From Leptospira harrisiae (GTDB lineage: Bacteria; Spirochaetota; Leptospiria; Leptospirales; Leptospiraceae), in NCBI RefSeq assembly GCF_002811945.1, contig NZ_NPDX01000001.1, positions 806,001-870,000 on the forward strand: a stretch of DNA of 64,000 nucleotides, in the 5' to 3' direction. Shown in pieces: positions 47,465 to 57,574 of the stretch (position 1 is the stretch's first letter; the number at the start of each line of letters is the position of its first letter). The notes beneath the pieces were generated by a model, which searched no databases, was not told the origin of the DNA, and worked only from the letters and a program-made list of their open reading frames with translations. The translations under genes were made by a program, and so were the position numbers.

Positions 47465-48463
47465 TTATAGATCCCAAAGATAAAGAAATTTTGCATTGGT
47501 TCCCGTTCCTAAAATCTTATCAGCAATACCGAATGAAAACGGATTTTTATTTATTTCTGTAGCTTGGTAAATGTTATCAACTCGGCCTTTGCCTCTTTGA
47601 TAAGTAATCACCCTTGGATCACCTCGGCGATTTCCTTGGAATTTTGGGTGTTGCATAATTTGGTAAACGAAGTCATCAAAGTATCCGATGAAATCTACCA
47701 TCCCTTCTTTTTTTGCTTGTTCTGCAGTGAAGATCCTTCCATCGCAAATTTCTTTAAGGCGAGTTTCTGTTACGTTTGGTCTCCCTTTTTTGACTACTTC
47801 AAAAAATCGGCCATACAAACTATCAATAATCGATTGTAAGATTTTTCTTTGTTCTGGAGTCATTTCGGTCATTGGGGAACCAAGTGCTTTGTTTGGACCA
47901 GATGTAAATGACTGATCTTTGACACCAATTTTATCCAAACCTTCTTTTACATTGAATCCGGACATGATGACTCCAACAGAACCTGTAACAGTTGTTGGGT
48001 GAGCACCAATTGCGTCTGTAGCCATTGCTATGTAATAGGCACCGCTAGCTGCTGTATCCATAAATCCTGCAAAAACCGGAATGGATTTTCTGTTCTTAAA
48101 TTTTAAGACTTCTTGGTAAATGATATCACTAGCTGTGACGGTTCCGCCCGGTGAGTTGATTTTTAAGATCACTGCTTTGACGTCAGGATCACGTTCTGCG
48201 TATTTTAAGGATTCTTTGATCCTAGCTACCATTGATTCTGTTGGGGGACCAAAAAAAGAATCTTTGGAATCATCGGTAATCATTCCTTCGATGGAAATGA
48301 TGACGATTTTTTCTTGATCTCTTCCGGCTATGAGTTTCTCTTCGAAATCAGCCTTGCCACTTTGCGGAAACAGGTTCATACTGTTTCCAATGACACAAGA
48401 TTCGGTAAAGAGAACCGAAAGCAGAACGACGCAAACGAAAAGAAAAGGCTTTCTTGAAGGCAT
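47465..48463 (-). CDS. sppA: Signal peptide peptidase SppA (S49 family)
   Basis: 332 residues. N-terminal hydrophobic leader ending in a lipobox-like FTESC (Cys23). The S49 protease domain has INSPGGTVTASDIIYQEV, the nucleophile Ser140 in DTAASGAYYIA, TGSVGVIMSG and the general base Lys192 in GPNKALGSP. It degrades cleaved signal peptides and membrane fragments at the inner membrane. ATG 48463 is chosen over an upstream Met 48502 because AGAAAGG lies 5 bp before it. Divergent from the mutarotase-like gene. Confidence 0.93.
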   Translation of the reverse strand: MPSRKPFLFVCVVLLSVLFTESCVIGNSMNLFPQSGKADFEEKLIAGRDQEKIVIISIEGMITDDSKDSFFGPPTESMVARIKESLKYAERDPDVKAVILKINSPGGTVTASDIIYQEVLKFKNRKSIPVFAGFMDTAASGAYYIAMATDAIGAHPTTVTGSVGVIMSGFNVKEGLDKIGVKDQSFTSGPNKALGSPMTEMTPEQRKILQSIIDSLYGRFFEVVKKGRPNVTETRLKEICDGRIFTAEQAKKEGMVDFIGYFDDFVYQIMQHPKFQGNRRGDPRVITYQRGKGRVDNIYQATEINKNPFSFGIADKILGTGTNAKFLYLWDL

Positions 48464-48518
48464 ACAAACCTTTCTAAGATCGCAAACTATGACTTCAATC
48501 ATTTTTGGGAGATAAATC

Positions 48519-49415
48519 TTGTACCAACTGAAAACAAAACAGTCTTGTTTTGAAATCCACCCAACCGGTGGTGGCCAATGGCTCGGTTTGCATCTTTTAT
48601 CGCCAGTGGACGGAAAATCCGTATCTGTGGTATCAGGCCACAGGGCTCCTGATCCTTTTTTTGCTTCAGGTTCTTTTTTGATGTTTCCTTGGGTGAATCG
48701 ACTAGAACCGAACCCTTGGGCCCGGGAACCATTTTATCCCAGTACCCACTGGCTGACTGATGGGAACGGGATCCCTCTGCATGGCCTCTACCACAATCTA
48801 CCCAGGCATCTGGTGGTAGAAAAGATCAGTGATGGGGTTTCTTATGTGGAATTTGAAATGGAAATTCCTACAAGTTGGAAAGGAAGTTTGCTTTCCAAAA
48901 TCAAAGTAAAAGAATGTTACCAATTGTTTCCATCGGAGTTAAAAATCATCTACCGATTGACCAACGAATCCGATACAGAATTTCCGTTTGCATTGGGAAT
49001 TCATCCTTACTTTCGATGGAATGAGGATGAATCTATCGATGATCTTTTTTTAATTGGAAGTGGGTTTCATAAAGTGAAGTTAGGAGACTATCTTTTGCCT
49101 GAAAAAATCCAGAAAGAAGATGTGGTTTTGAATTCAGAAGAAACTCTTATGGGAAAAAACTTGGATGATTTATATGCATCCATTGATGGAAATAATTCTT
49201 ATATTGGTCTTTTCTCTATGAATAAAAAAGAAAAACTCATCATCGAAGGGGGTGAGTTTTATCAGGTATATACTCCACAAGATCGAAGATCTATAGCGAT
49301 AGAACCTATGACAGGCACTGGGAACTTTTTACATTTCCCTGGTGGTAATCCTAAAACGATTGCACCTAAGACGGAAAAAATGATCGAATTTCGCATTCGA
49401 TTGGATCGTTTTTAA
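48519..49415 (+). CDS. Aldose 1-epimerase (galactose mutarotase) family protein
   Basis: 298 residues with the beta-sandwich mutarotase pattern: FLMFPWVNRLEPNPW, GIPLHGLYHNLP (substrate-binding His), ALGIHPYFRW (catalytic His), and YTPQDRRSIAIEPMTGTGN with the catalytic Glu. It interconverts alpha and beta anomers of an aldose or a sugar phosphate. Starts with TTG preceded by GGGAG at 7 bp. No sugar operon neighbour indicates the substrate. Confidence 0.85.
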   Translation: MYQLKTKQSCFEIHPTGGGQWLGLHLLSPVDGKSVSVVSGHRAPDPFFASGSFLMFPWVNRLEPNPWAREPFYPSTHWLTDGNGIPLHGLYHNLPRHLVVEKISDGVSYVEFEMEIPTSWKGSLLSKIKVKECYQLFPSELKIIYRLTNESDTEFPFALGIHPYFRWNEDESIDDLFLIGSGFHKVKLGDYLLPEKIQKEDVVLNSEETLMGKNLDDLYASIDGNNSYIGLFSMNKKEKLIIEGGEFYQVYTPQDRRSIAIEPMTGTGNFLHFPGGNPKTIAPKTEKMIEFRIRLDRF

Positions 49416-49471
49416 AAAAATATCATCTCTTTAACGAACAATCTGTCTAAGGTAGAGAGGTTAGTTCAACA

Positions 49472-49681
49472 ATGTCAGATGCCCTAGTGAACACATGCAA
49501 ACAAATCAGTAAAAATTTATTAGAGATTAAATATTTCGCTGAAAAGAAAAACACTAGCCGAACTTCTGTTTACCGAGCTTTGCAAGATAAAAAAATCAAT
49601 GAAGTCGTGATTGGAAAAAACTCTCGTTTTATCATTTTGGATGATTCTGCGAAGAAGTGGAAACCTGGTAGACAGTCCTAA
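49472..49681 (+). CDS. Small helix-turn-helix-like protein (69 aa)
   Basis: A 69-residue protein with a helix-turn-helix-like stretch, LLEIKYFAEKKNTSRTSVYRALQDKKINEVVIGKNS, resembling short DNA-binding or excisionase-type proteins, where a helix (RTSVYRALQ) is followed by a wing. ATG 49472 has AGAGGTTAG upstream. Its last 50 bp overlap the convergent 282-residue protein gene. Could be a regulator; target unknown. Confidence 0.55.
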   Translation: MSDALVNTCKQISKNLLEIKYFAEKKNTSRTSVYRALQDKKINEVVIGKNSRFIILDDSAKKWKPGRQS

Positions 49682-50480
49682 ATTCTAATTCATTTTCAAA
49701 AAGATTTTCCTCCTTCCATTCTGATTGGATTTGGGGTTGGATCACATTCCATATTTCTTTAGGAATTTGGTTTCTGATCGTGTTCGGCAAAACAGAACGA
49801 AATCCAAAGTAAGGTAACAGATATTCGTCGGTTTCTTTTTCGAGTAAATATCCTAAAAAGCTGTAAAATACCTTACCAATCGTTTCATCAATATGTTTGT
49901 CTCGTGTTTTAACATACATTTCTGCAAACTTTGGATAAGGGTGTTTAAATTCTTTTTTGATCCATCGATATTGAATGGATTTTAGGTATCCCGTACGAAA
50001 GTAGATTTTTTTTTCTCCTGAGTTCACAATGGGAATGGAATGGGGAAGAGAATCTTCCTCTAATCTCAAATCCATTCGCAGTTTTGTGAATCCTAAATTC
50101 ATCCAAACAATTGAAAGGGGAGTGTTCCAAAATTGATTCCATATAAATCCAAAACCATTTTGGATAGTTTTTCTTTTTTTTAAGAAAATAAAATCTCGTA
50201 AAATATCGGTTAGATTATCGAGTTTTTTTTGTGTATATCTATTTGGTGTGAGCCAGTGCTTAAGACTTTGCCAAAATGATAAACTTAAATTTAGATTGAT
50301 ACTTAACTTTGTTTTTCCTAATGCTTTTGGTTCAGTATTCCAATCCATCACAACCGCAGGACGAAAAAAGGAAAAGCCATCCTCCTCCCAGTCCAAACAG
50401 ATTTGTTTCAATTGGGTCTCTGTCATAGGGAGATGTTCTAAAGAAATCGCAATCGGGAGTGTTTTTTGGATTTTCCGCAT
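49632..50480 (-). CDS. Hypothetical protein (282 aa)
   Basis: A soluble protein without signal peptide or membrane segment and with unusual Trp/Tyr content (SFWQSLKHWLTPNRYTQK, IWNQFWNTPLSIVW). No family recognised. The N-terminus PIAISLEHLPMTETQLKQI looks like a beta-alpha start. Its 3' end overlaps antisense with the small helix-turn-helix gene by 50 bp. It is divergent from the LOG gene (34 bp apart). Confidence 0.65.
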   Translation of the reverse strand: MRKIQKTLPIAISLEHLPMTETQLKQICLDWEEDGFSFFRPAVVMDWNTEPKALGKTKLSINLNLSLSFWQSLKHWLTPNRYTQKKLDNLTDILRDFIFLKKRKTIQNGFGFIWNQFWNTPLSIVWMNLGFTKLRMDLRLEEDSLPHSIPIVNSGEKKIYFRTGYLKSIQYRWIKKEFKHPYPKFAEMYVKTRDKHIDETIGKVFYSFLGYLLEKETDEYLLPYFGFRSVLPNTIRNQIPKEIWNVIQPQIQSEWKEENLFENELEFRTVYQVSTSSQNHPK

Positions 50481-50514
50481 TTTTTATACCATTCGGTCGA
50501 TCTATGATAACAAG

Positions 50515-51279
50515 ATGAATGATTTAGCCTTTGAGAATCAAAGTTTTTTATGGGGAAATGAAGCCGGCCCCATCCGTATCCTTTCCGAATACCTTCACCC
50601 TAAGGCAGAATTCCAAGAACATGGAATCACCGATACAATTGTTGTATTTGGTTCTGCACGGATTCCTTCCCCGGAAACTCCCAAACAAAATCCTCCTTCA
50701 CCCATTGAATCTTTAAGTCATTATTACAAAGAAGCCAGCGAATTTTCGCGATTGATTTCCGAATGGGCTGACTTGTTAAAAAAGGAAACTCCTACTAGAA
50801 ACTTACATATTTGTACTGGTGGCGGACCTGGGATCATGGAAGCCGGGAATCGGGGAGCAAGAGAGGCGGGATCCAAATCGGTCGCCCTAAACATCGTACT
50901 CCCACATGAACAACATGTGAATCCTTATGTGGATCCAGAACTTGCTTTTGAATTTCATTATTTTTTTATGAGAAAACTTTGGTTTATGAAAACTTGTAGG
51001 GGAATGGTTGCCTTTCCTGGTGGGTTTGGAACCTTTGATGAACTTTTTGAAACCTTAACTTTGGTCCAAACAGGAAAAAAAACGAAAATCCCTATCCTTT
51101 TGTATGGGACGGAGTTTTGGACTCAGGTGATCAATTTCAAAAAACTGGCAGAGATGCGATTGATTTCGGAAGAAGATCTACAATTGTTTGGGTTTGCCGA
51201 CACGCCCATCGATGCACTTCGATTCTTTCAGGAAAAGATTCGTTTCGAATTGACCCATTCTGAGGGTACAAAAACATAG
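50515..51279 (+). CDS. LOG family protein (lysine decarboxylase-like fold)
   Basis: About 254 residues with the two LOG motifs: IVVFGSARIPSP near the start, CTGGGPGIMEAGNRGAREAG, and AFPGGFGTFDELFETLTLVQTGK (PGGxGTxxE). LOG proteins cleave nucleoside monophosphates to a base and ribose 5-phosphate. ATG 50515 is used because it gives a normal-length N-terminus; an in-frame extension upstream runs antisense through the divergent gene. Confidence 0.88.
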   Translation: MNDLAFENQSFLWGNEAGPIRILSEYLHPKAEFQEHGITDTIVVFGSARIPSPETPKQNPPSPIESLSHYYKEASEFSRLISEWADLLKKETPTRNLHICTGGGPGIMEAGNRGAREAGSKSVALNIVLPHEQHVNPYVDPELAFEFHYFFMRKLWFMKTCRGMVAFPGGFGTFDELFETLTLVQTGKKTKIPILLYGTEFWTQVINFKKLAEMRLISEEDLQLFGFADTPIDALRFFQEKIRFELTHSEGTKT

Positions 51280-51297
51280 CGAAACAAGGTAATAATT

Positions 51298-51582
51298 ATG
51301 GCTAGAACATGTGTAGTAACCGGAAAAGGAACGACGGCAGGGAACAATGTATCCCATTCTCATAAAAAGAACCGCCGTATCTGGAAGGTGAATGTGATCA
51401 CAAAGAAAATCTTTTTAGAAGACGAGAACCGTTGGGTTCGCGTTAAGATTTCTACACGTGCTTTGCGAACTCTTCGTAAAAAAGGTTTGAAAGTGGCAAT
51501 TAAAGACCACGGCGGCGATATCACTGCCATCACTCCTAAAAAATACGTAGGAATCACTCCAAAAGCACAACCAGCAGCTTAA
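51298..51582 (+). CDS. rpmB: 50S ribosomal protein L28
   Basis: 94 residues, slightly longer than the usual 63-78. The N-terminus [26 protein letters not shown] is the L28 signature, with [19 protein letters not shown] following. A short C-terminal extension ends in TPKAQPAA. It lacks the zinc-binding cysteine set (only Cys4), so it is the zinc-free form. AAGGT lies 7 bp before the ATG. Confidence 0.97.
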   Translation: MARTCVVTGKGTTAGNNVSHSHKKNRRIWKVNVITKKIFLEDENRWVRVKISTRALRTLRKKGLKVAIKDHGGDITAITPKKYVGITPKAQPAA

Positions 51583-51605
51583 GTTTTTAAGACTGCCATT
51601 TTGGA

Positions 51606-52247
51606 TTGAAACAATCCAGAAAAACACCAAAAATCACCGAAGTCTACCGCCTCCTTGAGGCGGAGTTCGGTGCCGTAGAAACTCCCCTTTTTTTTACTAA
51701 ACCTTACGAATTGGCAATTGCTGTCATTCTCAGTGCACAGTGTACGGACGAACGAGTCAACACAGTCACACCAGAACTCTTCCGAACCTTTCCCACTCTT
51801 GAATCATTTGCCAAAGCGCCGCTTGCGGCCATAGAGAAAAAAATCTTTTCAACCGGGTTTTATAAAAACAAAGCCAAAAGCATCCAAGGTTTTGCTCGTA
51901 TGGTTCTAGAAGAATTTGGTGGTGAAATTCCAAAGACTATGGAGGAGGCCATCCAACTTCCTGGGTTTGGAAGAAAAACTGCCAATGTGGTACTCGCTGA
52001 AATTTATGGAGTGGTGGAAGGTTTTGTCGTAGATACTCATGTAAAACGACTCACCAAACGATTGGGTTTCACAAAAAAAACTGACCCCGTTCAAATTGAA
52101 CGGGAAATGATGAAAATTACCCCTAAGGAGATTTGCCGAAACCTATCTCTGTACCTAATATTTCTCGGTCGTAAGTACTGCCAGGCCCGCCGGACATTTT
52201 GTTCGGCTTGTCCACTTTCTGCCCTATGTCCTTCATTTTCGGAGTAG
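51606..52247 (+). CDS. nth: Endonuclease III (DNA glycosylase/AP lyase)
   Basis: 213 residues. Helix-hairpin-helix LPGFGRKTANVVLAE with the catalytic Lys, catalytic Asp in VDTHVKRLTKRLG, and the [4Fe-4S] cluster C-x6-C-x2-C-x5-C in YCQARRTFCSACPLSALC. It excises oxidised pyrimidines in base excision repair. TTG 51606 is likely the start. The last 125 bp, including the cluster codons, overlap the convergent gene at 52123-52956. Confidence 0.96.
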   Translation: MKQSRKTPKITEVYRLLEAEFGAVETPLFFTKPYELAIAVILSAQCTDERVNTVTPELFRTFPTLESFAKAPLAAIEKKIFSTGFYKNKAKSIQGFARMVLEEFGGEIPKTMEEAIQLPGFGRKTANVVLAEIYGVVEGFVVDTHVKRLTKRLGFTKKTDPVQIEREMMKITPKEICRNLSLYLIFLGRKYCQARRTFCSACPLSALCPSFSE

Positions 52248-52956
52248 GTTTTTCTAATCCTTCTTCAGTTTCTGATTCCTTTCTTTGTTTCCAAGAACGA
52301 TTTCTATCTGATAAATTAATCGATTCTAATTTATAATCCAAACGAATTAAGTTTCGTTTACGAAAGAATAAATTTAAAGTTCCAAGCCTACCATAGTCTT
52401 TTGGACATTCAATTTGGTGTACGTTCGATAAATATCGAAAACGAGAAAGTGGTTTCCCCTCGACAAGAAGGAAGAGAGGAATTTCAGGATGATTCTGCCA
52501 AGGGAGGAGTGGGATTTTGGTTTCGTCGTCGCTATTGACATAGACAATCCAACCATCATAGTCCTCAATATTTTTGACATCGATGAGCTCCTGGATAGAA
52601 CCTAAACCAAGTTTGACGGGACCATGGTTCATTTCTCTGGGTTTCCCAAGAGTGAATCCATCAAATGGAAATTCCAATGGTTTATCTTTGGGAGTAAAAG
52701 GGTACAACATGTACCCTTTCCCACGTTTGAGGTCCAAATCCATTTTTTCTCTTTCGACAAATCCAAGTAGGGCACTGAGTCCCCCACGTCCTTCTTCATC
52801 CATTCTAGTAAAGAGTTCTTTCCCGCAGTGGAAAAAGATACGTAAAGGTCTGTCTTCTAGGCTTGGATGTGCGAAGGAAACGGTGGAGAGAAGAAAAATC
52901 CCGAATGTAACACTGCGAAACGGGTATCTTCCAAGAAAGGAAAGACGGATATTCAT
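52123..52956 (-). CDS. Exported hypothetical protein (277 aa)
   Basis: A signal peptide (FRSVTFGIFLLSTVSFAHPS) precedes a soluble domain with PLRIFFHCGKELFTRMDEEGRGGLSALLGF and many charged residues; no family recognised. ATG 52956 fits the leader; an upstream Met at 53103 would overlap the divergent UbiA gene. Its 3' end overlaps nth antisense by 125 bp, coding the tail after KESETEEGLEKPTPK, which is low-complexity. The true stop may therefore be unimportant to its fold. Confidence 0.65.
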   Translation of the reverse strand: MNIRLSFLGRYPFRSVTFGIFLLSTVSFAHPSLEDRPLRIFFHCGKELFTRMDEEGRGGLSALLGFVEREKMDLDLKRGKGYMLYPFTPKDKPLEFPFDGFTLGKPREMNHGPVKLGLGSIQELIDVKNIEDYDGWIVYVNSDDETKIPLLPWQNHPEIPLFLLVEGKPLSRFRYLSNVHQIECPKDYGRLGTLNLFFRKRNLIRLDYKLESINLSDRNRSWKQRKESETEEGLEKPTPKMKDIGQKVDKPNKMSGGPGSTYDREILGTEIGFGKSP

Positions 52957-53049
52957 AATTTGGGACCTTGGTTCTAAGAACGGAAGAAATCGAATCTGAA
53001 TGAACCAAAAAACCTTCAGTCTGTCTAATCTAAGGGCAGAAAGGATGCC

Positions 53050-53958
53050 ATGAACTTCTTTAAAAATCTTATTCTTTACGCTAAAATGGTAAAATTTTCC
53101 CACACACTCTTTGCCTTGCCCTTCGCAGGGATTAGTTTCCTCCTGGCCTATCTTGAATCCACTCTAGATACCGGTGACTTACTTCGAATTGGAGCCCTTG
53201 TGCTTGTTTGTATGGTCACTGCGCGCAGTGCTGCCATGGGATTCAACCGGTATGTCGATTCGGAAATTGATGAAAAAAACCCAAGAACCCAAAATAGAGA
53301 AATCCCTTCTGGAAAAATTTCCAAACTTTCGGCTCTTCTCTTCATTGGGCTTTCCTCTTTTATTTTTATTTTTGCCAGTTTCTTTGTAAACAAACTGGCA
53401 TTTTTACTCTCTTTTCCTGCTCTTTTTGTTTTATTCCTTTATTCACTCACCAAAAGATTCACCTTGTTTTGCCATTTGGTTTTGGGGTTTGCAATTTCCC
53501 TTGCCCCTCTTGGTGCTTGGATTGCCATCACAGAAACGGTGAACTTGGTTCCAATTTTATTTTCTTTGGGATTACTCTTTCATATCTCCGCCTTTGATGT
53601 GTTATATGCCATTCAGGATATGGATTTTGATGCCAAAGAAAATCTTCATAGCATTCCTTCTCGTTTAGGGGAAACCAAATCAAGGGCCATTGCTATCATT
53701 CTCCATGTTTTTTCCTTTTTATTTTTTATCTTTGCGGGAATTAGTGCCGGACTTGGACTTATGTATTTCCTTATCCTTTCGGTAATTGGAATTTTAGTTT
53801 TGTATGAACATAAAATTTCATACGAGTACAAATCTAAAGATTTACCGATTGTTTTTTATCAAATCAATTCATGGATTAGTGTGGTTTTATTCCTTGCGAT
53901 TTTATTTGATAAGTGGAATGAGTTTTTATTAAAAATTTCTTCGGGTATTAGTTTCTAA
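53050..53958 (+). CDS. UbiA-family prenyltransferase (quinone biosynthesis)
   Basis: 302 residues, about eight to nine membrane helices. The aspartate motif [23 protein letters not shown] and the second motif [26 protein letters not shown] are those of UbiA/MqnP aromatic prenyltransferases. It attaches a polyprenyl chain to an aromatic acid in the inner membrane, for menaquinone or ubiquinone. It overlaps ubiX by one base (TAATG). Whether it is UbiA or the futalosine-pathway MqnP is not decided by the sequence. Confidence 0.9.
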   Translation: MNFFKNLILYAKMVKFSHTLFALPFAGISFLLAYLESTLDTGDLLRIGALVLVCMVTARSAAMGFNRYVDSEIDEKNPRTQNREIPSGKISKLSALLFIGLSSFIFIFASFFVNKLAFLLSFPALFVLFLYSLTKRFTLFCHLVLGFAISLAPLGAWIAITETVNLVPILFSLGLLFHISAFDVLYAIQDMDFDAKENLHSIPSRLGETKSRAIAIILHVFSFLFFIFAGISAGLGLMYFLILSVIGILVLYEHKISYEYKSKDLPIVFYQINSWISVVLFLAILFDKWNEFLLKISSGISF

Positions 53959-54554
53959 TGAAACTAGTAGTTGGCCTTGCCGGTGCTAGTGGAAGTATTT
54001 ATGCTGCCCGGTTCCTTCGTGCTTTGTCTGAGATAGAAGGCGAAACCTACATCACAGCAAGTCCAGCTGCCTTACGTATTTTTTCCGAAGAGTATGAAAC
54101 GAAGGTAGAGTCAGCAGAAGAGATTCTATCTTTTGTAGAATCAAAATGGAAACCTCAAACCAAACACAAGTTTCATATTCGTAATTTTTTCGATATTGGA
54201 TCTGATATTGCCAGTGGTTCGAACACTTGGGATGCAATGGTTGTGATTCCCTGCAGTATGAAAACGGTGGCTTCGATGTCGCAAGGCCTCACAGAAAATC
54301 TAATTGAGAGAGCGGCTGATGTCACTTTGAAGGAAAGAAGAAGACTGATCGTTGTGCCAAGAGAAACTCCCTACAACCGCATCCATCTTAAAAATCTTCT
54401 TAGTTTGGATGAGGCTGGTGCCATCATTCTTCCTGCATCTCCTGGATTTTATCAAATGCCAAAAACATTAGATGACTTGGGAGATTTTATCGCCGGAAGG
54501 ATCTTTGGTTTACTGGGCGTAAACCAAACTCTATTTCCTAAGTGGTTGGGGTAA
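53958..54554 (+). CDS. ubiX: UbiX flavin prenyltransferase
   Basis: 198 residues of the flavoprotein fold: [66 protein letters not shown] and [26 protein letters not shown]. UbiX joins dimethylallyl phosphate to FMN to make prenyl-FMN, the cofactor of UbiD-type decarboxylases. Coupled to the UbiA-family gene, as expected for quinone synthesis; no ubiD is in the window. Convergent with the thioesterase gene (17-bp overlap). Confidence 0.95.
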   Translation: MKLVVGLAGASGSIYAARFLRALSEIEGETYITASPAALRIFSEEYETKVESAEEILSFVESKWKPQTKHKFHIRNFFDIGSDIASGSNTWDAMVVIPCSMKTVASMSQGLTENLIERAADVTLKERRRLIVVPRETPYNRIHLKNLLSLDEAGAIILPASPGFYQMPKTLDDLGDFIAGRIFGLLGVNQTLFPKWLG

Positions 54555-54951
54555 AGTGCCGAAAGTAAGCCGTTGGTTTTCCATTGTCACCTAAACATAC
54601 GTAGGTGATGTCACTTTCAATCACCGCAGACATTTTTCCAGTTTGTGGATTGTTCGTGATGGCCAAAGTGCGAGAGGTCACAGAAGATTTTCCATATTTT
54701 ACAATTTTTCCGTAAATTTGGATGATGTCTCCGGCCCGAGCAGGGGAACGAAATACCACATTGTCCATACTCATGGTGACAATATTGGTATAACGAATTT
54801 TATTCATTACATACATTGCCATCCCTTCATCAATCCAAGAGAGCATTTTCCCCCCAAATAGATTATTATGGTAGTTCAAATCGTCTGGTTGGACCAGGTG
54901 TTGGGTGACCAGTTCCATATCTTGGAGTTTGTTCTGAATCGTATCGACCAT
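54538..54951 (-). CDS. Hotdog-fold acyl-CoA thioesterase
   Basis: About 137 residues. [23 protein letters not shown] is the hotdog helix with the acyl-CoA thioesterase motif (GG..L..iDe), and [27 protein letters not shown] follows, as in YciA and BFIT. It hydrolyses acyl-CoA to free acid and CoA in the cytosol. ATG 54951 is chosen because upstream Met 55035 would overlap the divergent pyrB start and add a sequence outside the family. Confidence 0.88.
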   Translation of the reverse strand: MVDTIQNKLQDMELVTQHLVQPDDLNYHNNLFGGKMLSWIDEGMAMYVMNKIRYTNIVTMSMDNVVFRSPARAGDIIQIYGKIVKYGKSSVTSRTLAITNNPQTGKMSAVIESDITYVCLGDNGKPTAYFRHFTPTT

Positions 54952-55017
54952 AAATACCAAAAAATATGTTTTCGATTTATTCGATACCAAAAACCCTTGA
55001 GAAAAGATTTCCGAACT

Positions 55018-55950
55018 ATGTACTCCTACTCCCACAAAAACATCTTAGACACCCTCCAATTTTCCAAAGAAGACTTGGATTTTTTAATCGAAAAAACAAA
55101 CCGTATGAGTGTCCTTCACGAATCGGGGGAAGCGTTTGGAATTCTGAATGGAAAACTCCTTGCCTCCTTATTTTTTGAAGCAAGCACACGAACACGTATG
55201 TCATTTGAAGCAGCGATGGAGAGGCTTGGGGGAAGGCTCATCTCAACAGTGGGATTCCAGTTCTCTTCGATCTCAAAGGGCGAAACTCTTTATGATACCA
55301 TGAAGATGATTGAAGCCTATGTGGACATAGCAGTCATCCGCCATCCTGTAGAAGGGTCATCTCGGATTGCAGCAGGGGCAGTGAACATTCCCGTCATCAA
55401 TGCAGGAGATGGAGCGGGCCAACATCCCACACAGGCTCTTCTTGATTTATACACCATAGTTTCTGAGAAAGGAAAAATCGAAGGACTAAACATTGCCTTT
55501 ATCGGAGATCTAAAATACGGAAGGACCATCCATTCCCTAATCAATCTTTTAAGACATTATCCAGTTCACTTATATCTCATTAGTCCTGAAGAATTAAAAC
55601 TCCCTGAAAAGTACAAAAAGAACTTGGAAGGGTTTCCTATGACTTGGGAAGAAACCACAGACATCAAAGCATTTTGGGATGCTGATGTTGCTTATGTGAC
55701 AAGGATCCAAGAAGAACGATTTCCAGATCACAGAGAATACGAAAAACTAAAAGATATTTATAAGGTGAACAAAGAACTAGTTCTTGCCTCCAAAAAAGAC
55801 ACAACCATCCTCCATCCACTCCCACGTGTGAATGAACTTTCTACGGATGTAGATGATTTACCGAATGCAGCTTACTTCCGTCAGGCGAAATATGGTGTGG
55901 TGGTCAGAATGGTTTTACTTTGTCTGAGTCTCGGAGTGGATTTTGACTAA
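55018..55950 (+). CDS. pyrB: Aspartate carbamoyltransferase catalytic subunit
   Basis: 310 residues, the family length. The carbamoyl phosphate loop [24 protein letters not shown] and the aspartate loop [10 protein letters not shown] are present. It makes carbamoyl aspartate, the first committed step of pyrimidine synthesis. ATG 55018 is chosen as the first Met fitting the family N-terminus. No regulatory pyrI is adjacent. Overlaps the DUF2203 gene by 8 bp. Confidence 0.97.
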   Translation: MYSYSHKNILDTLQFSKEDLDFLIEKTNRMSVLHESGEAFGILNGKLLASLFFEASTRTRMSFEAAMERLGGRLISTVGFQFSSISKGETLYDTMKMIEAYVDIAVIRHPVEGSSRIAAGAVNIPVINAGDGAGQHPTQALLDLYTIVSEKGKIEGLNIAFIGDLKYGRTIHSLINLLRHYPVHLYLISPEELKLPEKYKKNLEGFPMTWEETTDIKAFWDADVAYVTRIQEERFPDHREYEKLKDIYKVNKELVLASKKDTTILHPLPRVNELSTDVDDLPNAAYFRQAKYGVVVRMVLLCLSLGVDFD

Positions 55951-56311
55951 AAAATTTTGGACACTCATTGAAGCAAGGGAGGTTCTCCCATTGGTTCGTG
56001 ATATTACCCGCGAATATTATTTAAGAGCTAGTGTTCTTGCTGATGACATTCGGAATAAACCATTACCAGAAAATATTCTAGAAGCTAAAGAAGAAGAAAT
56101 CAGTGAGATTGTAAAACATTGGACAAATGAAATTTTGGCAATGCAGATTGATGTGAAAGGATTGTGGTTGGTTGATTTTGACCATGGCACCGGGTTCTAT
56201 TGTTGGACCTGGGGCGAAGAAGATGTGTTATACGAACACGGTTATTTTGAAGGATTTAGATCGAGAAAACTCATAGAGGAAAATAAAGAAGAAAATGACT
56301 CAGATAAATGA
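55943..56311 (+). CDS. DUF2203 family protein
   Basis: 122 residues: [21 protein letters not shown] at the N-terminus and [35 protein letters not shown] at the C-terminus match DUF2203. The family is small, soluble and of unknown function. TTG start overlapping pyrB; 17-bp overlap with dapL. The position between pyrB and dapL may reflect only compaction. Confidence 0.82.
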   Translation: MTKKFWTLIEAREVLPLVRDITREYYLRASVLADDIRNKPLPENILEAKEEEISEIVKHWTNEILAMQIDVKGLWLVDFDHGTGFYCWTWGEEDVLYEHGYFEGFRSRKLIEENKEENDSDK

Positions 56312-57521
56312 AAACTATTTAAAATTGAAAGCGGGATACCTATTTCCTGAAATCGGAAGAAGAGTGAAGGCTTATTCCGATGCCAACCAAAGTGCAAAAA
56401 TCATCCGTCTTGGTATCGGTGATGTCACATTGCCACTCGCACCTACCATCGTGAATGCGATGGTCGATGCTGCGAAAGAAATGGGAAGTTCTGCGGGTTT
56501 TCATGGATATGGTCCAGAACAAGGTTACTCCTTTCTCATTCAAAAAATCATAACTCATGATTATACGGCTCGTGGCGTACAAATCGCAGAAGATGAAGTT
56601 TTTGTTTCTGATGGATCCAAATGTGACTGCGGGAACATCCAAGAAATCTTTTCTTTAGATAGTAAAATCGCCGTGGTGGATCCCGTGTATCCGGTGTATG
56701 TGGATACAAACGTAATGGCAGGTCGAACAGGAGAAGTGGGTGCAGACGGAAGATATGCGAATATCATTTATATGCCAGCAACGGAAGAAAACAATTTTGA
56801 ACCAGATTTTCCAAAAGAAAAACCAGATATCATTTACCTTTGTTATCCGAATAACCCAACGGGAATGGTAGCAACAAAGGCTCGCCTTACCGAATGGGTG
56901 AACTTTGCTAAAAAAATTGGAAGTATCATCCTTTATGATTCGGCTTACGAATCTTTCATCCAAGATCCAGAAATTCCAAAATCCATTTATGAAATTCCTG
57001 GAGCCAAAGAAGTGGCTATGGAATTTAGATCCTTTTCCAAAACCGCAGGTTTTACAGGAACTCGTTGTGCCTACCTAGTGATTCCAAAAGACTTAAAAGG
57101 AAAAACAAAAGCAGGGGAAGAAATTAGTTTTAACTCTCTTTGGAACCGCCGCCATACAACCAAGTTCAATGGAGTGTCTTATGTGACACAAAAAGGAGCT
57201 GAGGCAGTTTTTTCCGCACAGGGCCAAGTGGAAATTAAGGAACAAATTTCCTACTATATGCAAAACGCAAAACTCATCCGAGAGGGTTTGGCTACAGCTG
57301 GATATACTGTATTTGGAGGCACGAACGCTCCTTACATTTGGTTAAAAACCCCACGCGGACTGAAATCTTGGGAATTTTTTGACGATCTTCTGGGAAAAGC
57401 ACAAGTGGTTGGAACTCCTGGATCGGGATTTGGACCTGCCGGAGAAGGGTATTTCCGACTTTCAGCCTTTGGAAAGCGAGAAGATGTGATTTCTGCCATC
57501 GAACGAATCCAAAAAATGTAA
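56295..57521 (+). CDS. dapL: LL-diaminopimelate aminotransferase
   Basis: 408 residues. Characteristic DapL sequence: [65 protein letters not shown] and PLP lysine in [15 protein letters not shown]. It converts tetrahydrodipicolinate directly to LL-diaminopimelate, using the one-step lysine/peptidoglycan route found in Chlamydia, Leptospira, plants and others. Overlaps the DUF2203 gene by 17 bp. Confidence 0.97.
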   Translation: MTQINENYLKLKAGYLFPEIGRRVKAYSDANQSAKIIRLGIGDVTLPLAPTIVNAMVDAAKEMGSSAGFHGYGPEQGYSFLIQKIITHDYTARGVQIAEDEVFVSDGSKCDCGNIQEIFSLDSKIAVVDPVYPVYVDTNVMAGRTGEVGADGRYANIIYMPATEENNFEPDFPKEKPDIIYLCYPNNPTGMVATKARLTEWVNFAKKIGSIILYDSAYESFIQDPEIPKSIYEIPGAKEVAMEFRSFSKTAGFTGTRCAYLVIPKDLKGKTKAGEEISFNSLWNRRHTTKFNGVSYVTQKGAEAVFSAQGQVEIKEQISYYMQNAKLIREGLATAGYTVFGGTNAPYIWLKTPRGLKSWEFFDDLLGKAQVVGTPGSGFGPAGEGYFRLSAFGKREDVISAIERIQKM

Positions 57522-57574
57522 AATTTAGTCCTGGTTTTTCCCGTAGCTCCGATATATAAAAACAAGGTAGAGCT

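Noticed and set aside
52574..52999. Plus-strand open frame of 141 codons
   Set aside because: Antisense to the exported protein gene 52123-52956, whose signal peptide supports the minus strand.
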